In this document: positions 31,751-44,599 of the stretch, one piece after another
How positions within the stretch are numbered: the stretch's first letter is position 1
How the letters are laid out: each line of letters begins with the position of its first letter
NCBI GenBank assembly: GCA_019096195.1
Contig: JAGTXK010000185.1
Span: 248,001 to 312,000 of the forward strand
Reading direction: 5' to 3'
From: Boletus sp. NGJ
Lineage: Eukaryota; Basidiomycota; Agaricomycetes; Boletales; Boletaceae
Length of the DNA: 64,000 bases
The notes under the pieces: model-generated
Database searches by the model: none
What the model saw: only the letters and a program-made list of their open reading frames with translations
What the model was told of the DNA's origin: nothing
Translations under genes and position numbers: made by a program

Positions 31751-33286
31751 TGACCTGCATCAAACTTATTTCATGCATACTCAGAAGCTAGGACTTGAAT
31801 GGAATTAATTCTACCACTTGCAGCAGTTAGAATATTCCAATACTCTAAGACCCTATGACCCTTAGTATGACCCAGCAACCCTGCAATTCTTAGAATATTC
31901 CACCAAGAAACCAAGGAGAAATTAATGCTTTTCTCCAACACATAGCTCTGTTACTATCTACAAGTACATAGCTAATAGAACTGTAAATAAAATGTATATA
32001 GCCAAGTGCCAGTGAGAGAACATGATCATGTGACCATGAGCTATACAGCCTTGTATCACCTGACTGAACATTCCATGACCTTCCATGGAGTTCTATGGCA
32101 TTCTTTGAAGTTCTATGTTTCAGTCAGCAAAAGCTTGGCATTTGTAATAAACCTCTTGGCATTAGTAAGCAGCCAACCCTTCTGATTGGCTAGCCAAGCC
32201 CATGTATTTATCATAAAAGGAGAGCCATTCAGGCCACCAAGAGAGCAGATCACCTCTCATATAGGGCATCTCAACCAGAGAAGTTCTCTCAAGGAGAACA
32301 ATTCTCACCCCTACTTGGAGTACCACTCACAGGCAATCCACAGAGGACCTTGAGGAGGACATTCTCCAATTGTTTAGACAGCTAGTTGATTGTTAGGAGT
32401 AAATTCTTGTAGCCAATAGTGCACAAGAAATATAGGACACCTTTTGGGAGAAAACCCTAAATAGGGCAACAAAAGGGAATAGATCCCCAACAGTTTAATT
32501 CTACTAGACCCTAAACATCCCTGCTACTCTGCTGACTGCCCACGTAAGAGGATAAGTGACAGTACAGCCAAACAAGCACTGAATTGCACTCTCCTTAGCA
32601 AACAATAAGATTAAGTTACTATAACCTATCTGAGTGACCTAAGTGTAGTGTGAACCTATTCCAGCCTTATCTGAAAGATCTCAACATCTTGACAATCTAG
32701 CATATCTGCAGATTACCAGCCACAAAGTCATTGCCTTTTATAGCAATTGACTCATTTGACCTTCTTAAAAAGCCTACTAACCAAAGTCTAGCAACCTAGT
32801 AGCATTGACTAGTATACCTTTAGACATGTATGTTTACAGTTGTTTACACTATTAACCAGACTACAGTTGAAACCATTTCAATTCCAATTCTTCAGCATTT
32901 GTTGGGAATTGGTGAACAACCCATGCACTTAGTTACACTAAGTATTCAACTGACTCAAACCTTGCAGACCTAGAGATTGTTTCATCTAGGAGGTAAAAAT
33001 TCCCCTAGCTTATAGTGTTCTAACCATGGGAGGCAAAGCAAACATTTGGGGAAACCTGTTGTTTGAAAATGGATTTCCATTGCTTTTGCCTGCATAGAAG
33101 TCAACGTACACCAATGGATTCCTCTTAAGCCTTAGGTCCAGCTATGGGGTGTCTGTGATGAAGGGTCATGAGGACGAATAATGAAAAGAAAGTGATGGAT
33201 AGTAAAACAAACCAAAAGAATCTCCAAGCTCCTTATCTTCTCTGCTAGTTGTAGCTTATGCTCAATGCTAACAATCACCTAGATAC
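31751..33286. other. Gene-free, CpG-poor stretch
   Basis: No coding pattern on either strand. Only a handful of CG dinucleotides occur in 1.5 kb. TATTTATCATAAAAGG near 32,205 looks like a TATA region, and the stretch from about 31,742 to 32,490 could be a decayed solo LTR, but I found no second copy and no convincing target duplication. It may include the lost 5' LTR of C2. Confidence 0.5.
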
Positions 33287-33426
33287 TGTAGGTCCTAGAC
33301 CATATCATGTGATTGTTTCCATGGTCATGTGCACAGTCATATGACTTGATGAGAAAAGAGTTCAAAGAAATGAAAAGTAAGTGTTGATGTGAAAAGTTTG
33401 AAAATATTTAATATCATATCATAACA
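33287..33426 (-). repeat. D3 3' LTR, truncated
   Basis: Matches the last part of the 38,853-39,328 LTR, from GGT(C/T)CTAGACCATATCATGTG to the terminal ATAACA. The remainder of the LTR is absent to the left. Confidence 0.8.
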
Positions 33427-33559
33427 CTATATTCTTTTTAGGACTTGAATTCCAGGCAAGTCGTGGTTTTCATGGTTTCCATGAAGTTTTCATAAGGATA
33501 GAATAAAGAAGTGAAATATGCTGCTGATAAACCATGAAGTTTGTGTGGTGTGGAAGAGT

Positions 33560-34997
33560 TTTGATGATGGAAATTCTTGACTGCATCTGGTGTAGTGTTG
33601 ATGATTTCACTAGATTTCCATGTATGATCTGTTTCATTATAACCTTTTCAATGCACTAAATATTCCAATTTCCGATTCTTCATCCGAAAAGCGGCTATGA
33701 AGTCTACTTCAAATTGTTTTTCACCCACTGCATCAATCTCAATTGCATCAGGACAAGATTTTGGCTGACCAGGCAGTGTTTCTTGAAATGGTTTAACATG
33801 TAAGATGTTCACAGTTGAATGTATGTGAATAGAATTAGGCAATTTGAGTGTAACAGCATTTGGTAGGACTTGGGTGATTTCAAAAGGTCCTATTCATTTT
33901 TGCATTAACTTCTTCGCTGTGTACAGAAGTTTTAATTTATCAGTGGATAGCCAGACTTGCTGACCAATAGAATATTCTGGAGCTTCAGATCATTTTTTAT
34001 CAGAAGAGATGATTATCCTCTCACGTAACGCTTCTAGCACTTCTTCTATCTTCTTATGGTTTCAGCTGACTTCTCCCACAAAGTCAATGAGATTTCCTTC
34101 AAAACCCATGTGAGGTGCATAGTTTCTTGTAACTTTGAAGGGTATCTCTCCAGTAGCTGTGGTAATAGTGTTGTTGTGGGAGAACTAAGCTAACTTCAAC
34201 CATTCGGCCCATTTGTCTTGTTTCTTTCCAGCATAAGCATGAAGATATTGTTTAAGATCTCTGTTTACGCGCTCTATTTGCCCATCTGTTTGCAGGTGGT
34301 ATGCTGTAGAGATTTTTTGTTTAACACCAACTAACTTGCAAAGTTCTTCTGTAAACACTGAGACAAATTGAGGTTCTTGATCTGAAATGAGAGTGGAAGG
34401 GAGTCTGTGTGTACACCAGACATGGTCTTGGAATAGAATAGCTAAATCTTTGGAAGAACATGTATTGTAAGTGGGAATAAATATGACTTCTTTAGAAAAT
34501 TGATTGATGATTACACAATTAGCCGTAAATGAACATGAAGGTGGTAAACCAGTTATAAAGTCTACTGAAAGATCTTCCCATGGTCTTTTTGCCATGGGAA
34601 GTGGAATGATTTTACCTGCTGGTGCTTTTTGCTTACCCTTCATAAGAGCGCACACTTGGTAGTGATTTATGTATATTTTTACATCCTTTGTGACTTCTGG
34701 CCACAAGAAGTAATGAGAAAGAGTATGTATTGTTTTTGAATGTCCTCCATGACCAGCATTTGGAGAGTTGTGGCATAGAGTTAAGAGTTCTGTATGTAAT
34801 GATTCAGATATGAATATTTTGTCTTTTTCATTTTTGAAAACATTTAAATCAGAATAGAAAAGGAAATTATTTATTGTGTCAATGTTTTGTTTTTTGGATT
34901 CTTTTTGTAGTTTCGTAAAGAAATCAGAAGAAAGAGAAACATAATTTATAAATATAAAAGAAGGGAAAACAGTAACATTTTGATTGTGGTCAACCAC
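33560..34997 (-). pseudogene. D3 integrase and chromodomain
   Basis: Integrase zinc segment (GHGGHSKTIHTLSHYF, CALMKGKQKAPAG), core landmarks (LSVDFITGLPP, ISDQEPQFVSVFTEEL, HLQTDGQIERVNRDL) and, at about 33,648-33,760, the hinge and start of a chromodomain (EVDFIAAFRMKNRKLEYLVH). Fossil part. Confidence 0.84.
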
Positions 34998-34999
34998 TG

Positions 35000-37102
35000 C
35001 ATCACCATGATCAGGTTGTCAAGATAAAGCACCTGCTCTACCATTTGAAGAGCCTGATTTGTAGACAAAGAAATAGTTAAAAACTCTTGAAGAAGAGCAT
35101 GTCAGTGTGCTTGACAACCACTAAGGGTCTGTGGTTTCTTCCAATATTCCAAGTTTTTGTGATTAGTTCAGATTTTAAATCTTTTACGACCTATTAGATA
35201 ATGGCGCCATTCTTCCTGCGCTCGAATCACTGCAAGTAATTCTTTGTCATAAATAGAATAATTGTGCTCTGTACTATCAAAAGAATGTAAAATAAAGGCA
35301 ATTGGATGCCAATGACCATCTTTGCATAGTGTTGAAAGTACTGCTCCCATTGTGATGTCTGAGGCATCAGTTTTCACACAGACTTCTTGATCATGATTAG
35401 GATAGGTGAGAAGTGGTGCTTCCATAAATTTTCTTTTTAAGGTTTCAAAAGCTTGTTGTCAATTTGGTCCCCATTTGAATGGAACATTCATTTTTTTTGG
35501 TAAGATCATTCAAAAGATGTGCTATTTCCATAAAGCCTTTGATGAAATATCTATAATAATTACACAACCTGAGGAATCCTTGGAGTTGCTTTAATCGCAT
35601 GGGAATTGGCCAATCCATGACCCCTGCCACTTTTTTCAACTGCATTTCTGCCCCCTTTTTAGATACTACCATACCGAGGAAGTTCACTTTGTCCATGGAG
35701 AAGGTCTACTTTTCTGATTTTATATATAGGTTGTTCTTGCACAAGCGATGGAGAACTTCCTTGACAACCTCCTCATGTTCTTTTTTGGACTTCCCAGATG
35801 TAAATATCATACAATTGTCAATATAGATGACCACTACTATATACATATCATTAAATATGTCATTCATTATGGTTTGAAATGTAGGTGGAGAGTTTGTTAG
35901 GCCAAAATACATTACGATCAGTTCATAAGCACCTATAGGTGTTACAAACGCCACTTTCCATTTGTCTCCTTCTTTAATATGGACATTGTTGTATCCCTAT
36001 TGGAGATCCATTGCTGTAAACATATCCATGTTCTTGAGCCTGTCATTAGTTACAGAATAAGAGGAAGAGGATAAGAGTTGTTGATGGTGCCTTCATTTAA
36101 ATATCTGTAGTCCATGATCATGCATTATTTACCATCTTTTTGGGGAATAAAGAAAACTAGAGATGTTTGTGGTGATTTTGAAGGTTTGATATATCCCTTC
36201 TTCACTTCTTTCTCTATGAATGCTCTGACTTCTTTCATTTTGATGTCAGAAAGGGGAATGACACATCCTTTCTTGGGAGAGAAATCTTCTTTGAGATCTA
36301 TGGTGTGATCCCAATGTTTCCTTACAGATATTCTTTGAGATTCTTGTTCTGAAAAAACATCTAGAAACTTATGATAGGTTAATGGAACTTTTTCTTTGAG
36401 TCCTTCTTTGATAGTACATATGTTAACTGGAGTGTATGAAGATGAAGGTCCAAGTCCCATAACTTTACAGTAAAAGGTACATCAAGGAAAGGAGTTTATT
36501 TGTTTAATCCAATTGATATTGGGATTATGTCAGTAAAGCCAGTCGTACCCAATGATCATGTGATGGGTTCCAAGTTCAGATATATAAGTGTCAATAACTT
36601 CATAATGTCCTTGCACTTCCATGATCAGTGTTGCTTCATGATGGATAGGTCCGATAGCTCCTTCCATACCATCCATGTTATGTATCTTAATTGGTTGTGC
36701 AATATTATAAAAGGGAATACCATGACGAGTACCATAGTCCTGATCAATAAATGTATGCGACGCTCCCGAATCCAAGAAGGATTTAAATTGGTAATGCAAC
36801 CACTGTTTGTTAACTTTGCATGATATGACTATCTCAAGCAAGAATTCTCTGCTAAATGACAAGGTCAATGCTTGATTCAACATAACTTTTGTGGGTTTAT
36901 AGATAGAAGAGACTCTCTATTGTTTCACAAGGGAATTAAGCACACTTATTTCCAGTGCCATGCTCGATAGAGAGGCCCTTTTGAATTGCAGAGATAAATT
37001 ATGTAAAATGGAAGACATATTGGTAATAGAGAAATCTGAATTGGTATAGTCTATTAAAGAAGAAGAAAATTGTTCTGGCTGCTGAGTTCCCTCAACACTC
37101 AT
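35000..37102 (-). pseudogene. D3 protease, RT and RNase H
   Basis: Leftwards from 37,102: protease-like (FLDSGASHTFIDQDYG, about 36,750-36,800; MIIGYDWLY near 36,540), RT ([34 protein letters not shown]), thumb GFLRLCNYYRYFIKGF (about 35,545-35,590) and RNase H (KTDASDITMGAVL, HNYSIYDKELLAVIRAQ). Fossil part. Confidence 0.85.
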
Positions 37103-38275
37103 TGGCGTTGTCCATTTAAAACTTCAGCTGCTCTTGCCTTAGCTTCCACCACAAATTTGTCTCTATAATACACTTCTGCCTTTTCAGAAACGTATGCCCT
37201 TTGTGCTACACTTGGTACCACTGTAGCTGCAGGAGGAGTAGGGAGTGGTTGTCCAATATAGTGCTGTTGTCGAACCTGAGACTGATCATAAAACATGGGA
37301 TATTCATTTTCTCCTGTTGTTTGTGCTATGTAAGTGCCTTGGTTCCAGTCCCAGATTATTTGCCTCTGCTGAGGCAGACATGTGGTGCAACAGTAGGGAT
37401 TGGTAGGGCAATTGGGCTTTATATTCCTGGGTTTCCTGCAGTGGAAACAGGTTCTTGTGTCTTTTGATGGTCCAGCCTGCTGGACATCTATCTCCATGGG
37501 GGCACCTCAGCCCAATTGTGTTCCCACTGACGTAAATTGTGGACAATATTGTTGTGGGAGTTGCCCATGAGAAGAGAGATATGATGATTGAGGGGGAAAG
37601 CGTGATGGAGTCATGGGGGGACCATGTTCCATTTGCATCTGTTCAAACGCTCTTCTGATGACTCTGTATGAGATTACTAGGTCCTCATAGTTGTATATTC
37701 TCACAGAGTTATTCAAGCAAGACCTTTCATAGATTCTAAAATCTATTGCCTTTTTTATGAGGACCATCACGTGATTGTCATTAATCATTGATTCCCTGCA
37801 TAGAACTTTGAACCTTTATAGGAACTGGCCTACTGGATGTCTGTTCTATTTGAGAATCTCTAGCTTTTTTAAAGATTCATGTGCTAGGATATCGATGCAG
37901 AAGTAGGCACAAATTTGCTTCTACATCTTTTTCCATGTTGACCATGCACTTTTGCCTTTGGCAGAAAGGAGATTGCCATTTGCAGCTGTTTCAAGAACAT
38001 CTTCTTGTTTAAGATAGTACTCCAACATTAATTGACCAAATCCTTCTGCCTTTCCTTCTAAGTGAGAAAGCACAGCGACAACAAGGATCTTGTTATTTTT
38101 CCATTTTTGTGTGACGATCCCACAGACACAACTTGACCCACCAGCTCCTAAAGGTGGTGTGAGTGCCATCCCATTTTCCAGGGTTGATAATTTTTTTGGT
38201 GATGTTTTCTTTGTCACACTCAAGTGTGAGGTCTGCGAGCTTTTGGACGAGTTCGTTAATGTCCATGTGAGACAT
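37099..38275 (-). pseudogene. D3 gag region
   Basis: Begins near MSHMDINELVQKLADL (38,275) and has the gag capsid-like region and a knuckle CFHCRKPRNIKPNC (about 37,410-37,455). It overlaps pol by ATGA at 37,099-37,102. Fossil part. Confidence 0.82.
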
Positions 38276-38539
38276 ACTTTATGACAGGTTTTAGAAGAGA
38301 GGTAGGTCAGAGATATGAACAATGGATTACAATGCAATAAAGGGTGAAAGCAGAGGAAGGACAAAGGGGTCTCTGCTTGTCGGAGTTTGCTTGATAAATC
38401 TTTCTTGGTCGGGCTTCTTTCAGCACCTTACTACCCAGTATCTTACAACTAGGTTCTGGGGTGCCTATGAATGAATCAAAATATAGATCATTGAAAATGA
38501 TGGGCAAATTGGGAGGAGGAACCAGATCCACCTGGCTTC

Positions 38540-38765
38540 AGCGTAAGGGAATACTACCCTTGTTAGTTGTGATGTTACAGGTAATCACAAGAACCTGGGT
38601 TCACTATCGTAGTAACCAGCATACACTCAAGTTGGCACCCACTTGAGAAAGGGGACTAGTGCACTATGTTCAACAGTAACTTTATCTGTATTTATGACAC
38701 CGGACAAGCATATATAACTAGTATTTCTTCGAGTACTATACTTGTCACCTTCAGGTGGTGAAGAC
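38540..38765 (-). promoter_or_regulatory. D3 leader block
   Basis: Minus-strand copy of the leader shared by families D and E. Confidence 0.6.
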
Positions 38766-38852
38766 TGTAGATGTCCCTTAATGCTGGGCCCACATATACA
38801 AAAGTCTCCTTAGCTCTGGAGTCTGAGTGTTGTGTATATAGTATAATCCAAG

Positions 38853-39328
38853 TGTTATGAATCATTAGGAACAATCCACAATGCTTGACTACTCACAGGC
38901 TACACAGGTCCTGGCTTAATGAATAAGGTGGGGAGTCACGTCCGTACTATTCCCAACCTTACAATGACCTGAGTGATCAAGGCAATGGGTTGTTGGAGGA
39001 AGAATACAAGTGGATTAGACTGGGGATTCCAGTTGTCAAAATGCTACTTTATATATGTACAGGGATGATGCACAAACCATGCTGTGCATGTGATAAATTA
39101 CTATGTACAGTAAGACAGAGATTAAAGGGGCTGTGTGAGCAAGGTGGGGATTAAAGAGTCATGGATCATATGAGATATGATGTCATATGACATCATAGGT
39201 TCTAGACCATATCATGTGATTGTTTCCATGGTCATGTGCACAGTCACGTAACTTGATGAGAAAAGAGTTCAAAGAAATGAAAAGTAAATGTCAATGTGAA
39301 AAGTTTGAAAATATTTAATATCATAACA
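38853..39328 (-). repeat. D3 5' LTR
   Basis: 476 bp, D family, with inverted termini TGTTAT and ATAACA. The self-priming arm inside the LTR is intact and the outer arm has one difference. Confidence 0.9.
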
Positions 39329-41034
39329 AGAACAATATTACAGTGAAATAATGAATAAGATAAAGTATCAATAGTGTAATGATATAGTATAAGTTATGGA
39401 TGTACTGATCTCTACAGCTTGTGAGTGGTGTTCGAACTTCTACTGGCTATGATATGATGTCTCAGAGATAGCAACAAGTTGCTAGTAATCTAGGAGTGGA
39501 CTATACACAAAAGCAGGCAGAAAAGGGGGATTTAGTCTCAAATTTACAAGGAAACCAGTAACATATTGTACATGAGCTATATACTATCATTTATGCATAC
39601 TATTAGTGACCTTGACAATGTGTGCTTCCTCTAGCCTCTTTGCCAGCCATATTTTCTAAATTATAGCATGTTATTTGCTTGTATTTTTTAAGACAGTGAG
39701 ATACATGGCAGCATGCTGGATGTTTTTTGAAAGGAACAACCAACAGACAGAAGGATGAAGCCTATACCTGATATTCCAAATGTTGCTAACTGAAGCAATG
39801 TGCAAGGAAGTGAGAGGCAATATTAAGACTAAGGAAAACATGGTACTCTACTGGCTACTTATATACTACCAGCAGCAGTGCATGGATCATGCTATGCTAT
39901 GACATTGTAGGTACTGGGTATGACATCATAGGAATGAGAAAATGTTAGTGTCCAATGGCAAAAGAGAGAAACAATGGAATGAGGTGCATATGGTATATAC
40001 ATGTAAGTGAAAGGTAGTCCATGGTGTTTTGGAGCACAGCTACATTGTGATATATCAAAGGGGTCAATAGATAGAAATACAAAGATAAAATGAAAAGGAG
40101 ATGAGAAAGGAACACTTAAGGCATTGCATAGGTTAATTGTGAGATCTGGTATCGAGATAGGATCACATTGGGAGATGGATTGGATCTTGCCTAGTGTGTC
40201 TATAGTGGGTCTAATAAATAGATTAATCTAGTGTTGACTTGATTAGTACTTGGTGTAGGGTACCAAGTGCTGTGTCAGATACTGCCTATGGGTCTTGGTG
40301 TGGTTTATAGGCATGCAGGCCTGTACTTGCAGCAGTGAATGCCAGGTTAGCCATAAGGCTACTTGGTGTCGTATGGTGTAACAGGTATAACTAGGGTACA
40401 ACCAATGAAAGTGTACATGGATATGGACGATGGTATGGTGTATCGTATGATAGAGGATACAAGAGTGATGTGAGGATACAAATGGTGGAATGGTGTATGA
40501 TATGGGTGTGGTATCATATGGGGGCTAGGTTGTGTGTTTGTACATGTATAGCAAGGAGGGAGCTTGGTTGGTAGTAGATGAGAATATCATCTTTAGGTGA
40601 TGTGAGAGTGTAGTGAGGGTAGGTATAAATAATGGGTATTAACAGTGTGAACATTTCATTTTTCTGAAAGGAGTCAATGACTGATACAATTTTGGTAGGT
40701 AAAAGAGTGTTGAGATTAATTTCAAGCAGTTTAGTTACCATCTTAGACTTAAATACATCAGTAGCAGGTGGTGGTGGTGGTGGTGGTGGTGGTCACATTT
40801 GATAAGATATAGAAGCCATCAATAAAGCTGGGAGATTGGCCAAGATTGTACTATTATCATGCAAGTGGGTGCTGAGAGTCCCAAGCTGTTTGTTACCACT
40901 GATGGAGAATGAATCAACATCATAGAGACATTATCATCATCTTCAGCCTTACACTTTGCATTAGAACAGAAATGCTCAATGAGGGCTTTGAAGTGACCAA
41001 ACCCTATCTAGAGCTGATCTGAACAATAGGTAAA
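39329..41034. other. Gene-free stretch, TG/CA-rich
   Basis: No supported gene. Much of 40,240-40,520 is made of drifting GGTAT/TGGTGT-like words, and (GGT)9 lies at 40,767-40,793. The minus-strand open stretch at 40,514-40,741 has no recognisable motif. Confidence 0.5.
40767..40793 (+). repeat. (GGT)9 microsatellite
   Basis: Nine perfect GGT units. A seven-unit copy is at 50,404-50,424. Confidence 0.95.
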
Positions 41035-41195
41035 TGAAGCTTAGTGCTTGTAGCTCTTAACCCAGACCTGTAGAGGATAGGAAAGACCATGAGGACAAGT
41101 CTGAGATCCTCTGATGACTCTTGGGCCTTTATATAGTATACTGTCTAGGGGCTTACACTTGTGTATGTTAACATAAGGATAACATGTGTATCAGT
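41035..41195 (-). repeat. Dispersed repeat with TATA box, copy 1
   Basis: Matches 56,640-56,800 on the same strand, with shared runs such as GAGATCCTCTG and GGCTCTTGGGCCTTTATATAG (one change). Read on the minus strand it looks like a promoter: CTATATAAAGGCCCAAGAG, then about 30 nt to the expected start. It may be the upstream region of a repeated gene or an end of an unrecognised element. Confidence 0.6.
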
Positions 41196-41949
41196 ACAGT
41201 CATGGAATGGAATGGAAGGATAGCATAAGAAGTACACAAGGTGAGCAAGTCATAGATAGGGGCATGTGAGGTGATCTAAACTAACATGTATGATTCAGAA
41301 AGCATACATACCATCATAGGTGCAGCCACCACTAGCTCCATAAACAAATAGATGCTTGTCCACAATGGCCATGGGATATTTTGCCCAAAGAGTCATATAA
41401 GTGAGACATCCTGTATGCAGTAAGAGAAACTAACAGCTTGTCACTTTTGATCATGTTGCACACTTATGGTGCTCATATCTGGCATTTCGCCAATGATGAA
41501 TGCAGTGCATTCAAGAATCACTCTCAGGCACATCCTTCCAGTCATTGTCTGAATTGTATTCACATTGAGCTGGGTAGCATCAGCAACAGTCAAGCAAAGC
41601 AGAACATTCTAATGACTTACTTTGGCTTCCATTTCATTTTGGAACTGGTCAACAGTGCTTTCAGAAAGCCACAGATCAGATCAAGCATTATAAGAGTCCT
41701 TCAGTGGCACCACACCACACTGCTATGTATCCAGTCACTTTAGGCTATTGTTACCATCAATAGAAACCAACTATTCAAATTTCAGAGGGGACTTATCTTC
41801 TAATTTGTAGGAACATGTAGGACAGTCATTGAGAAATTGATGGTTTGGAGTATCTTGGTTGAGAGCTTCCTTTAGCCATGCATTAATACATTCAAGACTG
41901 TTGAGATAAACATCATATGCAATGGTGAGTTAATTTACTAGATATGGTC
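41196..41949. other. No supported gene
   Basis: I see no coding pattern. The plus-strand open stretch at 41,438-41,743 has no recognisable motif. The segment abuts the Tc1-like remnant and could hold its left end, but I could not find inverted repeats by eye. Confidence 0.4.
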
Positions 41950-42850
41950 AGTAAGAAACCTCTCCAAAGAGCATTCTGAGCTTCAGAAGTCTGTTGGAGG
42001 TTGCCCATCCAAGCTTTCTCCTATCAATTTTTGTCATGCCATCTGTTGCATTTCATCTGGAAAGGTAGAAAATGCTCTCCAGGTGACCAAGGCTCTCATC
42101 AATATAGTCAACCAATCTCTCTCTACCACCACAGTACACCAGCACTTGGTATAAGGGCTGTGGTGAAGTCTAAATGCCCCCTTCTATCAGCTAGGCATCA
42201 CAAGGCTTGCTTGGACTTTGCATATGCTCATAAGAATTAGACTATAGAGGACTGGAAGAAGGTAGTATGGTCTGATGAGACTAAAATCAATTGCCTAGGG
42301 TCAGATGGGCAAAAATGGGTCTGAAAAAAAGCAGGTGAAGGGCATAATAATAGATTGACTAAAGGAACCTTGAAGTTTGGAGGAGGTTCTCTTATGATAT
42401 GGAGGTGAGTTGACTATGCTGCCAAGATTGTTGATAGAATGGATGGTGACCTTTACAGTACCTTCAGATTTTAATGGATGAGTTGCTGAATACTCTGCAG
42501 TATTATGGTCTAGATCCTTCTAACATGATCTTTCAGCAAGATAATGACCCCAAGCATACTTGCAAAAAGGTGAAAGAGTGGCTTGGAGAGCAGGATTTTG
42601 GAACTATGATATGGTCAGCACAGTCTCCTGACCTCAACCCATTGAACACCTCTGGGGTCACCTCAAAAGAAGGCTAGCAGGCAGATTAAGAACATCCTTC
42701 TAGTGGAATTCATGAGTTATGGGAGAGAGTTCAGGTGGAATGGAAGGGGATACCAATACCACTTGACGAGTGTCAGAAGTTGATTGAAAGCATGCCTAGG
42801 AGGGTTGAGACAGTGCTCAGGCAAAAGGAGGCTATATCAAGTACTAATAC
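41950..42850 (+). pseudogene. Tc1/mariner-like transposase, decayed
   Basis: Helix-turn-helix linker remnant GGCPSKLSP near 42,000, then VVKSKCPLLSARHHKACLDFA (cut here at PLLSARHHKACLDFA) and a catalytic core: WSDETK (first Asp codon 42,274-42,276), GTLKFGGGSLMIW (about 42,365-42,405), FQQDNDPKHTCKKVKEWL (second Asp codon 42,546-42,548) and a glutamate in the IEHLWGHLKRRL motif (codon 42,644-42,646). The last two are 98 nt apart against 105 nt for DD34E, so a small deletion has shifted the frame. A C-terminal MPRRVETVLR and GGYIKY end fit Tc1 proteins of about 340 residues. There is also a frame change near 42,145, a stop near 42,238 and others after 42,400. The element is dead. Tc1 transposases cut and paste DNA at TA sites. 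Confidence 0.85.
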
Positions 42851-43981
42851 CCACTTCATACCAAGAGATGCAAAACTGTTGCAATGGTATTGCTGTTTTG
42901 AAATGGACATAACTCCACAGCCTCTGACAAAAATCATGTGGTCCAAAGTTAAGATTGTAGCCAAGAGGATCTACTTTGTTTGTTCCCACCAAAGCTAAGT
43001 GTAATTTCCATGGTGTTTGTGGTGTGCACAGCACACCACATCAGGGCTAGGCATTGCAATAGTTTTGGAGGTCACCTGTACAATGACATGGTGGTGGCAG
43101 GTGAAGGAGCAAATCATGTAGGGCAATTTGTTCAGTCTGATGAATGCAGGTCCCACTATGGGCATATCCAAGGCATGGTTTTGAATTGTGCTGTAAAGTT
43201 ACTCATCACCTGTAACATTTTATTAAAGACTCAGAAAGAGTCCAGTGCAGCAAATGCTGGATGTACAGAGCTCTCTTACATCACACAGCTAAAAAGGTAG
43301 ATAATATAGCTGCCACCACTGCCACTGCCAGAACTTCAAAAAAAAGGTGCCATGGCTTGAAGTCTAATGAAGGTATGGGTGTACAAGTACTACCCATCCA
43401 TGTTATAGTAAATCCCTTTAGAAAAGGACTCCTGATCTTCATGACTCAGGCTCACTCATAGTTTGTGTCCATTTTAAATATACGATGACCTTTTCTAACA
43501 TGTAACCTGTTTGTGATTGCTCAGTCTCAAGCATAATTTAGTGAATGTATAACTTATGATTGAGTGAATGTAATGCAACCAATCAGTCAATCACCTCCTA
43601 TGATTCATTGCTAATTATGCAAGCATTAAGTAAAATATATATGTATACTGAATGATTTCATATATGTCATTAAGTTAGACACCATATATTATTCATTGAG
43701 TTATCAATGAATGTCAGTAGAGAGACACACAAGGTTTTATGCATTGAGAATATCCATGATTCTACTATCCACAGTATATATGATCAGCCTGTATCGGTCC
43801 CATATTTTTCTCAATATCAGATATACAAAGGTGGCTATACTAATAATATATTTGCCAGCTAACAGACCAGCCCCCAGGACCATAGCCTATAGGTAAATAT
43901 ATATATTACCAGAAGTGTGATGACATTTGAATGAAGTGTGCAAGGTAATATTATATGTAATGAAACCAGTAGGGAATCTAT
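42851..43981. other. No supported gene; contains a perfect hairpin
   Basis: No coding pattern. A 10 bp stem with a 3 nt loop lies at 43,018-43,040. The rest is AT-rich with few CG dinucleotides. Confidence 0.45.
43018..43040. repeat. Perfect hairpin, 10 bp stem
   Basis: TGTGGTGTGC, loop ACA, then GCACACCACA. It lies about 170 bp after the Tc1-like frame. Confidence 0.8.
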
Positions 43982-44459
43982 TGATAACCATCCATAAGGC
44001 TTGAGCTACTTCATTGGCTACACTTGTCCTGGCACAGTAAGATGTGGTGGGGAGTCATTGTCCATTCAATACCACCCTATAATAGTTAAAGACCAAGGCA
44101 ATGAGTATTGATAATGAACAAGTGGATTAGACTGGAAATTCCAGTTGCAAACTGTCTATGTTATATAAATATGTTACAGGAATGCACACAGACCAAGCTG
44201 TGTGTGAGAGAAATTACTATGTAAGGCAATATTGTAAAAAGTGTTTATTTGTGAGAATGGATGGAGATTAAAGAGGGCTGTGTGAGAAAAGTGGTAATTA
44301 AAGAGTTGTGGGTAATATGAGGTATGATGTCATATGATGTCATAGGTCTAGACCTGATCATGTGATTATTCCCATGGTCATATGCATGGTTGGTAACTTT
44401 AGATAGAAAATGAAGATAAAATAAGATATAAAAAGCTTGAAAATGTTGCTATTATAACA
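43982..44459 (-). repeat. Solo LTR of family D
   Basis: About 478 bp resembling the D LTRs in order: CCATAAGGCTTGAG, GGTGGGGAGTC, CAAGTGGATTAGACTGG, a TATA region, ATGATGTCATATGATGTCAT, GGTCTAGACC and terminal ATAACA. No D-type internal sequence is on either side, so it is probably a recombination product of an older copy. The flanks do not show a clear target duplication. Confidence 0.8.
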
Positions 44460-44599
44460 TTATACCAGCTCTAAACTAGCATGTGATGAAGGACCTATAG
44501 TGTGGCCCTGACATCATAAGCTCATTCATGATAAAGTAGATAGTGCAAGCACAATACAATATAAGTAATAACAGAAGTCAGCCATTTCCACCATACAAG

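Larger units (their letters stand above)
33287..39328 (-). mobile_element. Element D3: Ty3/Gypsy chromovirus, minus strand, left LTR truncated
   Basis: Third D-family copy. The 5' LTR (38,853-39,328) is complete at 476 bp; only about 140 bp of the 3' LTR remain (about 33,287-33,426). Gag, protease, RT, RNase H, integrase and chromodomain are in order with no large insertion. It is broken in well over ten places and is CpG-poor, so it is older than D1. With the left end lost, a target duplication cannot be checked; the right flank is AGAAC. Confidence 0.9.

Noticed and set aside
31742-32490. Solo LTR of an unknown family
   Set aside because: It has a TATA-like region and plausible TG/CA ends, but no second copy in the window and no clear target duplication.
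40767-40793. CRISPR-like or coding repeat
   Set aside because: It is a plain (GGT)n microsatellite without spacers.
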